Source: Pseudomonas sp. Tri1 (lineage in GTDB: Bacteria > Pseudomonadota > Gammaproteobacteria > Pseudomonadales > Pseudomonadaceae). Taken from it: a stretch of 64,000 bases of DNA. The translations under genes and the position numbers were made by a program. The DNA is taken from the NCBI RefSeq assembly GCF_017968885.1, contig NZ_CP072913.1:1658001-1722000 (forward strand), read 5' to 3'. Of the stretch, positions 9,760-19,131 are shown in pieces. The notes under the pieces are model-generated. The model saw nothing but the letters and a program-made list of their open reading frames with translations, was not told the origin of the DNA and did not search any database. How positions within the stretch are numbered: the first letter of the stretch is position 1; the number at the start of each line of letters is the position of its first letter.

Positions 9760-10371
9760 ATGACGGTCACCGATGATACCCAATTGCTCCCACGCCTCCT
9801 GGCCGGTGAGCAGCAGGCCTACAAGGAACTGGTCAGCGCCTACCAGGGCCCGATGCGCGCCGTGGCCTACGCCATCGTCGGCGGTCGCCATGCCGATGAA
9901 GTGGTGCAGGACGCGTGGCTGTCGGTGGTGCGCAATCTCAGCGGCTTCCAGGGGCGTTCCAGCCTCAAGACCTGGCTGCTGACCATCACTGCCAATGCCG
10001 CCAAGGGCCGCTACAAGCAGAACCGCCGGGAAGTGCTGCTGGACGATCTGCCATCGCCCCACGGCACCCTGGGCGATGATCGTTTCGCCGCCGATGGTCA
10101 TTGGCTGCTGGCGCCGTTCGCCTGGCACCAGGACACCCCGGAGGCGTTGCTCACGATGAGCGAGTTGCGCGATTGCCTCGAACACACCTTGCTCAGCCTG
10201 TCGGAACTGCAAGGCAGTGTGTTGACCCTGCGTGAACGCCAGGGGCTGGAACTGGAAGAAATCTGTAATCTTCTGGGCATCTCGCTCTCCAACGTACGCG
10301 TGCTATTGCATCGCGCCCGGCTGAAGGTCTTCGCGACCGTTGAACATTTCGAGGAAACCGGCGAATGCTGA
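9760..10371 (+). CDS. RNA polymerase sigma factor, ECF type (203 aa)
   Basis: Sigma-70-family factor with regions 2 and 4 only. Region 2 contains the DEVVQDAWLSVVRNLSGFQG segment, which binds core polymerase and the -10 element, then SLKTWLLTITANAAK. Region 4 is a helix-turn-helix (LTLRERQGLELEEICNLLG then VRVLLHRARLKVF) that contacts the -35 element. The next gene overlaps it by seven bases and encodes a zinc-finger protein, the usual arrangement for an ECF sigma factor and its anti-sigma factor. The order KAS III, sigma, zinc finger resembles PA3286-PA3284. The regulon cannot be told from this window. Confidence 0.9.
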   Translation: MTVTDDTQLLPRLLAGEQQAYKELVSAYQGPMRAVAYAIVGGRHADEVVQDAWLSVVRNLSGFQGRSSLKTWLLTITANAAKGRYKQNRREVLLDDLPSPHGTLGDDRFAADGHWLLAPFAWHQDTPEALLTMSELRDCLEHTLLSLSELQGSVLTLRERQGLELEEICNLLGISLSNVRVLLHRARLKVFATVEHFEETGEC

Positions 10372-10601
10372 CCTGCAAGGAACAAGTGGCGCGCTCCAGC
10401 GATTATCTCGACGGCCAGTTAAGCTTTCGTGAACGCCTGATGGTGCGGCATCACCTGCTGTTCTGCCCCAACTGCCGGCGTTTTATCCGCCAGATGCGCC
10501 TGATGCAGGCGACCCTCAGAAAATTGCCGCAACCACCGATTCCAGACCTGGATCACCTCGCCGAAAAACTTGCCGCCGAGCGTCGCAAAGACATCCGCTA
10601 A
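10365..10601 (+). CDS. Zinc-finger (zf-HC2-like) putative anti-sigma factor (78 aa)
   Basis: Small soluble protein with the anti-sigma zinc motif: His and Cys residues in RHHLLFCPNCRRF (H-x3-CxxC), with an upstream C in the MLTCKEQVARSSDYLDG start that is also typical. There is no membrane helix, so it would act in the cytoplasm, as ZAS-family anti-sigma factors do, presumably by binding the sigma factor encoded just upstream. Its ATG lies inside the end of the sigma gene, which implies translational coupling. The negative regulatory role is inferred from family and position. It has very few residues beyond the zinc domain. Confidence 0.8.
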   Translation: MLTCKEQVARSSDYLDGQLSFRERLMVRHHLLFCPNCRRFIRQMRLMQATLRKLPQPPIPDLDHLAEKLAAERRKDIR

Positions 10602-10624
10602 ACCTCAATCCATCACCCACCCTC

Positions 10625-10715
10625 TGGGGGAGCGAGCTTGCTCGCGATAGCGACGGATCAGCCAGCGTAGTGTTGACTGACCCACCGCTATCGCGAGCAA
10701 GCTCGCTCCCACAGG
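10625..10715. repeat. REPIN (paired REP palindromes)
   Basis: GGGGGAGCGAGCTTGCTCGC and its inverted partner GCGAGCAAGCTCGCTCCCAC, about 50 bases apart, after the zinc-finger gene. Confidence 0.95.
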
Positions 10716-10760
10716 TTCCATAGCCGTACCGGTTATTCCCTTTCGAAGTAAAAAGTTCCG

Positions 10761-10800
10761 TTGTCATAAAATCTTTATCTGACAGCAACTGCGCTGACAC
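10761..10800 (+). promoter_or_regulatory. Possible Pho box upstream of the phosphate-type porin
   Basis: TTGTCAT at 10761 matches six of seven positions of the PhoB half-site CTGTCAT. Further degenerate half-sites follow at 11-base steps (TCTTTAT, CAGCAAC, CTGACAC), the spacing PhoB needs. OprP/OprO genes of P. aeruginosa are PhoB-controlled, so this site is plausible, but only the first and last units are good. Confidence 0.45.
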
Positions 10801-10888
10801 AACCCATCGCCAAGATCCCCTCCCAACACCAGCGGGCCCAGTTCCGCGTGTTTTCTAACGCATAGACTACCAACAGGGGAATTCTTCG

Positions 10889-12199
10889 ATGATTCGTAAG
10901 CACTTCGCAGGTGTTGCCGCCAGCGCACTGGCCATGGCAGTAACCGCCCAGGCTTTCGCCGGTACCGTCACCACCGACGGCGCCGATATCGTGGTCAAGA
11001 CCAAGGGCGGCCTCGAGGTCGCTACCACTGACAAAGAGTTCAGCTTCAAGCTCGGCGGTCGTTTGCAGGCTGACTACAGCCAGTTCGACGGTATCTACAC
11101 CGACAATGGCGACAAGGCTGACGCCGCTTACATTCGCCGCGCCTTCCTGGAACTGTCCGGCGTGCTGTACACGGATTGGGCCTACACCATCAACTACGAC
11201 ATGTCCCACAACAGTGGCGACTCCGATAACGGCTATTTCGACGAAGCGTCCCTGGCCTACAACGGCTTCAAGCCGGTTTCGATCAAGGTCGGTCGTTTTG
11301 ACCCCGACTTCGGCCTGGAAAAAGCCACCAGCTCCAAGTGGGTGACCGCGCCTGAGCGTAACGCCGCTTACGACTTGATCGACTGGGCCAACAGCCATCA
11401 GAACGGCCTGGGCCTGCAAGCCTCCAGCACCTTCGCCGATTCGTTCTACGCCTCGGCCGGTGTGTTCAGCAAGGACACCGACGACACCGACGGCAACAGC
11501 GTCAAGCAAGTCAACGGTCGTTTCGTCTTCGCACCGATGCACGACGCTGGCAACGTGCTGCACTTTGGTTTGAACGTGGCCTCGCGTGACGTTTCGGATA
11601 CCGCATTCGACGCACGTTATCGCTCCCGCCTGGGCATGCGTGGCGTTGAAACCCTGGGTGGTAACGACGCCGGCCCTAACGGCAACCGTCCGGTACTGGG
11701 CGGCGCCAACAACTCGCCAGCCGGCTCCTACGACCGTGATACCGCTCTGGGCCTGGAAGCCGCTTTCGCCATGGGCCCGGCTTCGGTCCAGGGTGAATAC
11801 ATCACCCGCAAGACCAAGGCTGATGCCGATGGTTTCGAAGACATCAAAGGCCACGGCTTCTACGTCCAGGGCGCCTACACCCTCACGGGTGAGTCCCGTG
11901 GTTATAAAGTCGGCAAGTTTGATGCGATCAAGCCCCAGAACAAATCCATCGGCGCGTGGGAAGTGTTCTATCGCTTCGACAGCATGACCGTCGAAGACGA
12001 CAACATCACCACTGCTTCCGCCACCCGCGACGTCGGCGATGCCGAGGCCAAGGTGCACAACCTGGGCGTGAACTGGTACGCCAACGAAGCGGTGAAAATC
12101 ACTGCCGCTTACGTCAAGGCCAAGACCGACAACGTCACCAACGCCAACGGCGATGACGACGGCAAAGGTGTGGTTGTGCGTGCCCAGTACGTGTTCTAA
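10889..12199 (+). CDS. Phosphate/polyphosphate-selective porin, OprP/OprO family (436 aa)
   Basis: Outer-membrane trimeric 16-strand barrel porin that takes up phosphate or polyphosphate when phosphate is scarce. A signal peptide is clear ([20 protein letters not shown], cleavage after AFA). The mature part starts [20 protein letters not shown], continues with [20 protein letters not shown] as in OprP/OprO, and ends in the aromatic VRAQYVF required for barrel assembly. AGGGGA precedes the ATG. A possible Pho box lies about 100 bases upstream and a strong terminator follows, so it is a single-gene unit. Whether it is closer to OprP or OprO cannot be decided here. Confidence 0.9.
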   Translation: MIRKHFAGVAASALAMAVTAQAFAGTVTTDGADIVVKTKGGLEVATTDKEFSFKLGGRLQADYSQFDGIYTDNGDKADAAYIRRAFLELSGVLYTDWAYTINYDMSHNSGDSDNGYFDEASLAYNGFKPVSIKVGRFDPDFGLEKATSSKWVTAPERNAAYDLIDWANSHQNGLGLQASSTFADSFYASAGVFSKDTDDTDGNSVKQVNGRFVFAPMHDAGNVLHFGLNVASRDVSDTAFDARYRSRLGMRGVETLGGNDAGPNGNRPVLGGANNSPAGSYDRDTALGLEAAFAMGPASVQGEYITRKTKADADGFEDIKGHGFYVQGAYTLTGESRGYKVGKFDAIKPQNKSIGAWEVFYRFDSMTVEDDNITTASATRDVGDAEAKVHNLGVNWYANEAVKITAAYVKAKTDNVTNANGDDDGKGVVVRAQYVF

Positions 12200-12252
12200 A
12201 TCGCACTGACTTGATACACCGCTCTGACTTCATCCGTTAAAGCGCTCCTTTG

Positions 12253-12280
12253 AACCCCGCCTCTGGCGGGGTTTTTTTTA
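12253..12280 (+). terminator. Rho-independent terminator of the porin gene
   Basis: AACCCCGCC, TCT loop, GGCGGGGTT, then eight T; a strong GC stem about 53 bases after the porin stop. Confidence 0.93.
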
Positions 12281-12494
12281 GCCTGTTCGGGCTCGTTTGC
12301 CACGTTTCCTAGGACAACTGGATGGGCGACCACCTGTCAACCTTGACAGTTTCGTGGCATTTGAAAAAGGCGCTTACTTTGTCCAGTCGAAAAACGATGG
12401 GCAGCGTCTGGGAATTCGGCAGTACTCACTGTGCTTGTCGAAACGAAGCGCCATGAGCGGCCGATGGCAGCCAACGGTGAAGATGGAGAGCAAC

Positions 12495-13592
12495 ATGGCT
12501 GGTCAAGATAAAAAAGGGCAACGTACGTCCAATGAATCCTCGCCCGATGCCAATGCATCGTCCGGCGAACCGGCTTTCAGATTCCACTATGACGCGCTGG
12601 ACACGTTGACTGGACGCAGTACTTCGAGCGGTAAAGAGCATCGGTTCTACCGCAACGATGAGCTGGCGAACGAGATCCAGGGAGGCGTCAGCCGTACCTT
12701 CCTGAGGGCAGAGGGCACCGTGCTCGCCGAACAGCAGGTCGGCGGTGAGCAAACGCCTCTATTGCTGGCGGGGGATGACAAGAACAGCGTGCTGGTTGAG
12801 GTCAGCCAGGATGCTGTCAAGGCAATCGCGTATTCAGCATACGGCCATCGCACGGCTGACGCAGCGGTGAGCAGCCCCTTTGGTTACAACGGTGAGCGGC
12901 GTGAGACACAAACCGGTTGGTACTTGCTGGGCAACGGTTATCGAGTCTTTAATCCGCTGTTGATGAGGTTTCACAGTCCAGACAGCTTGAGCCCTTTTGG
13001 TGAAGGGGGCTTGAATGCGTATATGTATTGTGTGGGGGATCCGATAAATAGTGTGGATCCGACGGGGCATACTCTCTTTGGAATTGTCTCACGTGGCTTC
13101 AGAGGTCTATTCGGATCAAATAGAATTACCACTGCAACTCCGGGTGCTCAGGAGCTGCCCAGGGTTCTCCGCCTCAATCCGCATGAAAAAAATAGGCCGA
13201 CGAGCCTGCTTCCTATTAGGCGTAAAGATGTAAATAATTTGGAGATGAGGGCCAACTTGCAGTTGGAACTCGCTGCGCAGTTTAAAGGTAAGGATGAAAA
13301 AAAATATGCTATGTATAAGAAATTTTATGCAGAGGATTTTGAGGCGCTTGACTTTGCTAAAGAACATCGAGGTGAAAAGTTAATAACGAAATATGGGCGA
13401 AGAGCAGTCAAAAGATCTGCAAAAAGAATGGCTATATTAGAAGGTATACAAGATGAAGAAAAGTATGCTGTTTTTTTAGACTGGCAAGCCAAAGACAATG
13501 AGGCAAGGAAAGGTGTCAAGCGCCCCCCGGGCGAAGGCAGGAGGTACTTGGGAGTCGAGATTGAAGAAATACGGAACGGAAACAGGAACTGA
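12495..13592 (+). CDS. Short Rhs-core protein with C-terminal toxin-like tail (365 aa)
   Basis: A stand-alone piece of Rhs/YD-repeat protein. Residues about 30-190 carry YD-type repeats and the Rhs-associated core, ending in LLMRFHSPDSLSPFGEGGLN, YMYCVGDPINSVDPTG (the core signature that precedes the variable toxin). The 170-residue tail after DPTGH is much more AT-rich, lysine- and arginine-rich, and I do not recognise it; in full Rhs proteins this is the toxin. It has no delivery domains. ATG 12495 has GGAGAG six bases upstream. No immunity gene is visible in the 150 bases before the next gene, which is odd for an active antibacterial toxin. Confidence 0.75.
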   Translation: MAGQDKKGQRTSNESSPDANASSGEPAFRFHYDALDTLTGRSTSSGKEHRFYRNDELANEIQGGVSRTFLRAEGTVLAEQQVGGEQTPLLLAGDDKNSVLVEVSQDAVKAIAYSAYGHRTADAAVSSPFGYNGERRETQTGWYLLGNGYRVFNPLLMRFHSPDSLSPFGEGGLNAYMYCVGDPINSVDPTGHTLFGIVSRGFRGLFGSNRITTATPGAQELPRVLRLNPHEKNRPTSLLPIRRKDVNNLEMRANLQLELAAQFKGKDEKKYAMYKKFYAEDFEALDFAKEHRGEKLITKYGRRAVKRSAKRMAILEGIQDEEKYAVFLDWQAKDNEARKGVKRPPGEGRRYLGVEIEEIRNGNRN

Positions 13593-13627
13593 CATTGCTC
13601 GTGTATAGCGACAAGGTCTGATAATTG

Positions 13628-13644
13628 TTATCCAATTGGGATAA
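13628..13644. promoter_or_regulatory. Small palindrome, possible operator
   Basis: TTATCCAATTGGGATAA, near-perfect dyad in the short gap between the Rhs-core gene and the acyltransferase gene, overlapping AT-rich promoter-like sequence. No regulator can be assigned. Confidence 0.25.
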
Positions 13645-13741
13645 TGATCAGTTACAGTCGTCGAAAAGTGCCTGTTCCTCGTATCATTCAGTCCAGATCG
13701 GCGATACTCGCCCCATCGCCGTCCGGATGTCGAGGAACCGC

Positions 13742-14866
13742 ATGCCGCTTCAAGTCTTGAAAAGTCTGTCCACCATCGCGCCTCAAGAATGGGACGCGCT
13801 GGTGCCCGCCAATCAGCCGTTCCTGCGCCACGCCTTCCTGAGCACCCTGGAAGACAGCGCCAGCCTGGGCGCGTATTCCGGTTGGCAGCCGGAGCATTTG
13901 CTGCACATTGAGGACGGTCGTCTGTTGGCGGCCTTGCCCAGTTATCGCAAGTGGCATTCCTACGGCGAGTACGTGTTCGACCACGCCTGGGCTGACGCCT
14001 GCGCCCGGGCCGGGATCGAGTACTACCCCAAGCTGCTGACGGCGGTGCCGTTCAGTCCGGTCAGCGGTCCGCGATTGCTGGCGGCCTGTGTGGAGGACGG
14101 CCTGGAATTGTTGGGCAGCCTGCCGGGTTATCTGGAAATCGAAGGGCTTTCCAGCGCTCACATCAACTTCACCGATGCCTTCACCGACACGGCGCTGGCC
14201 GGGCAGGAGGGCTGGTTGCAGCGGATCGGTTGCCAGTATCACTGGCGCAATCGCGGTTATCGGGACTTCCAGGATTTCCTCGATGCGCTCAGTTCCCGCA
14301 AGCGCAAGCAGATGCGCAAGGAGCGTGAACAGGTGGCGGGGCAGGGCATCGAGTTCGAATGGCTAGAAGGTCATCAGTTGGACGAGGCACAGTGGGATTT
14401 TGTCTACGCCTGTTATGCCAACACTTATGCGATACGACGGCAGGCGCCCTATTTGACCCGGACATTCTTCAGCCTGCTGGCCGAACGCATGCCCGAGGCC
14501 ATTCGCGTGGTGCTGGCCAAGCAAGGTTCGCGGCCGGTGGCGATGGCGTTCAGCCTGGTGGGTGGCGACAGTTTCTACGGGCGCTACTGGGGCTGCCTGG
14601 CGGAGTTTGACCGTTTGCACTTCGAGACTTGTTTCTACCAGGGCATGGACTACGCGATTGCCCATGGCTTGCAGCGTTTCGATGCCGGTGCCCAGGGCGA
14701 GCACAAATTGATTCGCGGGTTCGAACCGGTGATTACCCGCTCGTGGCATTACCTGCGTCATCCCGGTTTGAAAGCCGCGGTTGAAGATTTTCTCGCCCGG
14801 GAACAGGAGGGGGTGCTGGCCTATGCCGAGGAGGCGAAAACAGCACTGCCTTATCGGCAGTGCTGA
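13742..14866 (+). CDS. FemAB/GNAT-like acyltransferase, DUF482 (PF04339) family (374 aa)
   Basis: Member of the peptidoglycan-biosynthesis/recognition-like GNAT family (formerly DUF482), which has two linked acetyltransferase-like domains. Visible marks are [32 protein letters not shown] near the N-terminus, [17 protein letters not shown] in the middle, and FYGRYWGC with [16 protein letters not shown] near the C-terminus, which are the conserved stretches of the family. Predicted cytoplasmic, with no signal or membrane helix. The ATG at 13742 has GAGGA six bases upstream. Biochemical role is unproven; the family name comes from distant similarity to FemAB aminoacyl transferases. Confidence 0.85.
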   Translation: MPLQVLKSLSTIAPQEWDALVPANQPFLRHAFLSTLEDSASLGAYSGWQPEHLLHIEDGRLLAALPSYRKWHSYGEYVFDHAWADACARAGIEYYPKLLTAVPFSPVSGPRLLAACVEDGLELLGSLPGYLEIEGLSSAHINFTDAFTDTALAGQEGWLQRIGCQYHWRNRGYRDFQDFLDALSSRKRKQMRKEREQVAGQGIEFEWLEGHQLDEAQWDFVYACYANTYAIRRQAPYLTRTFFSLLAERMPEAIRVVLAKQGSRPVAMAFSLVGGDSFYGRYWGCLAEFDRLHFETCFYQGMDYAIAHGLQRFDAGAQGEHKLIRGFEPVITRSWHYLRHPGLKAAVEDFLAREQEGVLAYAEEAKTALPYRQC

Positions 14867-14882
14867 TTTTCGCAGGTATGAC

Positions 14883-15572
14883 TCAGCGGCTTTCCTGGCC
14901 CAGCCAGCGGTACGAGACTCCGCCGATGACCGCGCCCAGCAGCGGTGCGACCCAGAACAGCCACAGTTGCTCGATGGCCCAACCACCAACGATCAGCGCC
15001 GGTCCGGTACTGCGGGCCGGGTTGACCGAAGTGTTGGTGACCGGGATCGAGATCAGGTGAATCAGCGTCAGGGCCAGGCCGATGGCAATCGGCGCCAGCC
15101 CGGCTGGTGCACGCTTATCGGTGGCGCCAAGGATGATCAGGATGAACATCGCCGTCATGACCAGCTCGGTGACAAAACCGGCCGCCATCGAATAGCCACC
15201 GGGCGAGTGCTCGCCGTAACCGTTCGCTGCCAGGCCGGAAGTGGCCAGGTCAAAGCCTTCCTTGCCGCTGGCGATGAAGTAGATCAACGCAGCGGCCAGC
15301 ACGCCACCGATGACTTGGGCGATGATGTAGGCGGGCAACTCCCTGGCCGGAAACCGCCCGCCCACGTACAAGCCCACCGACACCGCCGGGTTCAGATGAC
15401 AGCCCGAGATATGGCCGATGGCGAAGGCCATGGTCAACACCGTCAGGCCGAACGCCAGGGCAACTCCCAGCACGCCAATCCCGGAGGCGGCCAATACCGC
15501 GCTGCCGCAGCCGCCCAGTACCAGCCAGAACGTACCCAACAACTCAGTCGTTGAACGTTTGAGTAAAGACAT
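14883..15572 (-). CDS. aqpZ: Aquaporin Z (229 aa)
   Basis: Inner-membrane water channel of the MIP family. Six helices plus two half-helices carry the paired NPA boxes (HLNPAVS and SVNPARST); the Arg after the second NPA and the His in [12 protein letters not shown] fit the narrow water-selective filter rather than a glycerol channel. Length and sequence track E. coli AqpZ closely ([33 protein letters not shown]). The ATG at 15572 is preferred to an in-frame ATG six bases upstream because the AAGGA ribosome binding site would overlap that earlier codon. It is convergent with the acyltransferase gene. Confidence 0.97.
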   Translation of the reverse strand: MSLLKRSTTELLGTFWLVLGGCGSAVLAASGIGVLGVALAFGLTVLTMAFAIGHISGCHLNPAVSVGLYVGGRFPARELPAYIIAQVIGGVLAAALIYFIASGKEGFDLATSGLAANGYGEHSPGGYSMAAGFVTELVMTAMFILIILGATDKRAPAGLAPIAIGLALTLIHLISIPVTNTSVNPARSTGPALIVGGWAIEQLWLFWVAPLLGAVIGGVSYRWLGQESR

Positions 15573-15688
15573 AAGCATCCTTGATAGAACAGTCGTGATA
15601 ATCGGTTATGCATCCAGCAGAATTACGACAGGTTCATCTCCAGAACCTGAGCTGAGTACAGCAGAGCGTTGCGACAAATCCAGCGGCA

Positions 15689-15727
15689 TTAAAAAAACCG
15701 CCAGAGTCATGGACTGTGGCGGTTTTG
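15689..15727 (-). terminator. Rho-independent terminator of the ABC exporter gene
   Basis: AAAACCGCCA and TGGCGGTTTT arms around 12 bases. Read on the minus strand the stem ends in a run of seven T, so it terminates transcription coming from the ABC transporter gene at 15835. Confidence 0.85.
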
Positions 15728-15834
15728 GCCGTGGTCGGCGGGGAGTATGTCGTTGCGGTGTGGGCAATATGGATTCTGGACAGAATTTTTCAGTATTGCT
15801 GATTCATCCTGGTTTCATATGGCGTCTGGTTGGT

Positions 15835-17667
15835 TCAATCGATCCCCACGAACCCACCTGTCTGATGCTGCCACAACCGCGCATACAATCCGCCATGGGC
15901 CAGCAGTTCAGCATGGCTACCCGTTTCGGCGATGCGGCCGTTTTCCAGCACCACCAGCCGGTCCATCCGGGCGATGGTGGAGAGGCGGTGGGCGATGGCG
16001 ATCACGGTCTTGCCTTGCATCAAGGTCTCCAGGCTTTCCTGGATCGCCGCCTCGACTTCCGAGTCCAGCGCCGACGTCGCTTCGTCCATTATCAGGATCG
16101 GCGCGTCCTTGAGCAGTACCCGCGCGATAGCGATGCGCTGGCGCTGGCCGCCGGACAGTTTCACGCCGCGCTCGCCCACATGGGCGTCGAAGCCGGTGCG
16201 GCCTTCGGCGTCCGACAGCAGTGGGATGAATTCATCGGCGCGGGCCTTGCGCACGGCTTCCCAGAGCTGCGCATCGGTGGCGTCGGGCTTGCCGTACAGC
16301 AGGTTGTCGCGAATCGAGCGATGCAGCAGCGAGGTGTCCTGGGTGATCATGCCGATGCGCTCGCGCAGGCTTTCCTGGCCGACTTCGGCGATGTCCTGGC
16401 CATCGATGAGAATGCGCCCGCCCTGCACGTCATAGAGGCGCAGCAGCAGGTTGACCAGGGTGGATTTACCCGCTCCGGAAGGGCCGATCAGGCCGATTTT
16501 CTCGCCGGGCTTGATGGTCAGGTTGAGGTCGCCGATCACCCCGCTTTTCTTGCCATAGTGGAAGTCCACATGCTCGAAACGCACCTCGCCGCGGGCCACC
16601 GCCAGGGGCTTGGCCTGGTCGCGGTCGGTGACGCTGACCGGCTGGGCGATGGTCTGCAAACCGTCCTGGACCATGCCGATGTTTTCGAAGATGCCGTTGA
16701 CCACCCACATGATCCAGCCGGACATGTTGACGATGCGGATCACCAGCCCGGTCGCCAGGGCAATGGCGCCGACGCTGATCAGCGATTGAGTCCACAGCCA
16801 CAGCGCCAGCGCCGTGGTGCCGACGATCAGCATGCCGTTCATGGTGGTGATGACCACGTCCATGCTGGTCACCACGCGGCCGGCCAACTGGGCTTTTTCG
16901 GTCTGTTCCTGAATCGCTTCGCGGGCGTATTGCTGTTCGAAGTTGGTGTGGGCGAACAGCTTCAGGGTGGTGATATTGGTGTAGCCGTCGACGATCCGGC
17001 CCATGAGCTTGGAGCGGGCGTCGGACGACACCACCGAGCGCTCCTTGACCCGTGGCACGAAGTAGCAGAGGGCAGCGATGTAAGCGGCGATCCACATCAG
17101 CAGCGGGATCATCAGGCGCCAGTCGGCTTCGGCGAACAGCACCAGGGAACTGATGGCGTAGATCAGCACGTGCCAAAGGGCATCCACGGCCTGCACGGCC
17201 GAGTCGCGCAGGGAGTTGCCGGTCTGCATGATGCGCTGGGCGATGCGCCCGGCGAAGTCGTTCTGGAAGAAGTTCAGGCTCTGCTTGAGCACGTAGCTGT
17301 GATTCTGCCAGCGGATCAGGCTGGTCATGCCGGGGCTCAGGGTCTGGTGCACCAGCAGGTCATGCAGGGCCACGAAAATCGGCCGAAAGACCAGTGCCAC
17401 CACGGCCATCCAGGCCAGTTCGAGGCCATGGAGCTTGAAGAAGTCGACGTTGGGCGTGCCCTGGGTCAGGTCGATGATGCGGCTCAGGTAGCTGAACAGC
17501 GCCACCTCGATCAGCGCGCCGATCAGGCCCACCACCAGCAGCACGGCGAAGCTGGGCCAGACTTGTTTCAGGTAGTACGTGTAGAAGGGCAGGACGCGGT
17601 TCGGTGGGGCCGAAGTCGGTGCGTCGCGGAAGATATCGATCAGTTTTTCGAAGCGGCGATAAACCAT
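15835..17667 (-). CDS. ABC exporter, fused permease and ATPase, MsbA/MdlB-like (610 aa)
   Basis: Half-transporter of the type IV exporter class: an N-terminal six-helix membrane domain (residues about 30-330) and a C-terminal nucleotide-binding domain, working as a dimer in the inner membrane. The NBD has Walker A GPSGAGKST, Q-loop MITQDTSLLHRSI, signature KLSGGQRQRIAIAR, Walker B ILIMDEATSALD and the switch His in IAHRLSTIARMD. The substrate cannot be read from sequence; relatives export lipids, peptides or drugs. It is the last gene of the minus-strand cluster that contains ppiA, but an 84-base gap separates it from ppiA, so co-transcription is uncertain. Confidence 0.92.
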   Translation of the reverse strand: MVYRRFEKLIDIFRDAPTSAPPNRVLPFYTYYLKQVWPSFAVLLVVGLIGALIEVALFSYLSRIIDLTQGTPNVDFFKLHGLELAWMAVVALVFRPIFVALHDLLVHQTLSPGMTSLIRWQNHSYVLKQSLNFFQNDFAGRIAQRIMQTGNSLRDSAVQAVDALWHVLIYAISSLVLFAEADWRLMIPLLMWIAAYIAALCYFVPRVKERSVVSSDARSKLMGRIVDGYTNITTLKLFAHTNFEQQYAREAIQEQTEKAQLAGRVVTSMDVVITTMNGMLIVGTTALALWLWTQSLISVGAIALATGLVIRIVNMSGWIMWVVNGIFENIGMVQDGLQTIAQPVSVTDRDQAKPLAVARGEVRFEHVDFHYGKKSGVIGDLNLTIKPGEKIGLIGPSGAGKSTLVNLLLRLYDVQGGRILIDGQDIAEVGQESLRERIGMITQDTSLLHRSIRDNLLYGKPDATDAQLWEAVRKARADEFIPLLSDAEGRTGFDAHVGERGVKLSGGQRQRIAIARVLLKDAPILIMDEATSALDSEVEAAIQESLETLMQGKTVIAIAHRLSTIARMDRLVVLENGRIAETGSHAELLAHGGLYARLWQHQTGGFVGID

Positions 17668-17751
17668 TTGTAAATGCCCTGGCAGGGGCTCTCCTTATTG
17701 CTGTGAGCGGCGCGGGATCACCGCCGCCGCTCAGGCTTGCCGTGTGCCTCT

Positions 17752-18309
17752 TCAGTCGATGCGCTTGGCCGACTTGATGAACACAGGATCGGCCGGCACG
17801 TCTTTCATGCCGCCGCGCTGAGTGGTTGGCGAGTTGACGATGATGTCCACCACGTCCATCCCTTTGACGACCTTGCCGAAGACGGCATAGCCGTCTCCAG
17901 TGTCGAGGAAATCGTTGTCCTTGACGTTCACGAAGAACTGACTGGTGGCCGAATCGGGCACGGATGTGCGGGCCATGGACAGGGTGCCGCGGACGTTATG
18001 CAAACCGTTTTTCGATTCGTTCTTGATCGGAGCTTTGGTTTCTTTCTGCTGCATTTGCTGAGTAAAACCGCCGCCCTGGATCATGAAGCCCGGGATCACA
18101 CGGTGGAAAATCGTGTTGTTGTAGAAGCCGCTGTCCACGTACTCCAGGAAGTTCTTGGTGCTGATGGGCGCCTTGACCGGGTCCAGTTCGATTTCGATCT
18201 GGCCGTTGGTGGTTTCAAGCAGTACGTGTGGTGCCTTGGTCGGCTGCGCAGCCATCAGGTTGGCGGCAAACAGTACGGTACCGGCGGCGAGGGCGATTTT
18301 TTTCAGCAT
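17752..18309 (-). CDS. ppiA: Periplasmic cyclophilin, peptidyl-prolyl cis-trans isomerase A (185 aa)
   Basis: Cyclophilin-type prolyl isomerase that helps exported proteins fold. A signal peptide ([20 protein letters not shown]) sends it to the periplasm. Catalytic-site motifs are present: [15 protein letters not shown] with the active Arg, [18 protein letters not shown], and [16 protein letters not shown]; the Trp that binds cyclosporin in eukaryotic cyclophilins is Phe in this part, as in bacterial PpiA. Only four bases separate its start from the stop of the upstream hydrolase gene, so these two are probably co-transcribed. Confidence 0.95.
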   Translation of the reverse strand: MLKKIALAAGTVLFAANLMAAQPTKAPHVLLETTNGQIEIELDPVKAPISTKNFLEYVDSGFYNNTIFHRVIPGFMIQGGGFTQQMQQKETKAPIKNESKNGLHNVRGTLSMARTSVPDSATSQFFVNVKDNDFLDTGDGYAVFGKVVKGMDVVDIIVNSPTTQRGGMKDVPADPVFIKSAKRID

Positions 18310-18313
18310 GGGT

Positions 18314-19117
18314 TCAATGATCCTGAGTGGTGGAATCGGTTGCGGTCAAGAATTCGAGCAGGGTTTGGTTGAAGCGTTCGGGTTGATCCAGCGGGGTAGC
18401 GTGCCGGGAATCGGCGATAACCGCCAGCCGTGCATCGGGCAGCAGCTTTACATAGGCTTCTTTCAGCGCCACCGGGGTGTAGTCATGGTCGGCGCAAATG
18501 ATGAGGGTTGGACAGGCGACTTGCGACAGTCGTTCCTGGACACCCCAGCCCACGATGGCATCGAAGCTGGCGAGATAAGCACGTTTGTCGTTTTTTGCCC
18601 AGCGCCGAGCCATTTCCAGGCGTAACTCGGTTTGCTCAGGCTTGGGAAACAATTTCGCGCCCAGGGCCTTGCCGATGGTCTCCAGGCTGAGAATGCGCAT
18701 CAGGCTCCAGCGCTTGAACCACTGCCAGCAGTCGTCGAGCGTGCGAACTTTGACTTGCGGGGCGCTGTTGACGATGCACAGGCTCTTGACCCGTTGGGGT
18801 TCGTCCACCGCCAACTGAAAAGCGATCATGCCGCCCATGGACCAGCCCACCAGGTGCACAGGACCTAGGCCCAGATGTTCGATCAGGGCGATCAGGTCGG
18901 CGCTGAAGCCTTCGATGCTGTAGCGCTCCCGCGGCTTGTCAGAGCGACCGTGGCCGCGCACATCCACCACGATCAAGTGGTAATGGGCGGACAACACCGG
19001 GATCTGCTTTTCCCAGTCCCGGGTGCTGGAGCCCAAGCCATGGACCAGCAGCAAGGGTGCGCCGTGGCCGTATTCCTCGTAGTGCAGGTTGCAACCTTCA
19101 TGTTCGAAATAGGCCAT
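18314..19117 (-). CDS. Alpha/beta-fold hydrolase (267 aa)
   Basis: Serine hydrolase of the alpha/beta superfamily. The nucleophile elbow GWSMGG (Ser near residue 93), the acid Asp in ICADHDYTP and the His in [12 protein letters not shown] form a full catalytic triad; the oxyanion-hole motif [13 protein letters not shown] is near the N-terminus. The sequence resembles 3-oxoadipate enol-lactonase and carboxylesterase-like members, but no catabolic neighbours support a specific substrate. It lies 14 bases downstream of the LysR gene and 4 bases upstream of ppiA on the same strand, so the three may form one transcript. Confidence 0.88.
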   Translation of the reverse strand: MAYFEHEGCNLHYEEYGHGAPLLLVHGLGSSTRDWEKQIPVLSAHYHLIVVDVRGHGRSDKPRERYSIEGFSADLIALIEHLGLGPVHLVGWSMGGMIAFQLAVDEPQRVKSLCIVNSAPQVKVRTLDDCWQWFKRWSLMRILSLETIGKALGAKLFPKPEQTELRLEMARRWAKNDKRAYLASFDAIVGWGVQERLSQVACPTLIICADHDYTPVALKEAYVKLLPDARLAVIADSRHATPLDQPERFNQTLLEFLTATDSTTQDH

Positions 19118-19131
19118 CGGCGAAGTCCTTG

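Noticed and set aside
15418..17673. Long plus-strand frame opposite the ABC exporter
   Set aside because: The minus-strand gene shows all ABC motifs; the opposite frame is a compositional artefact.
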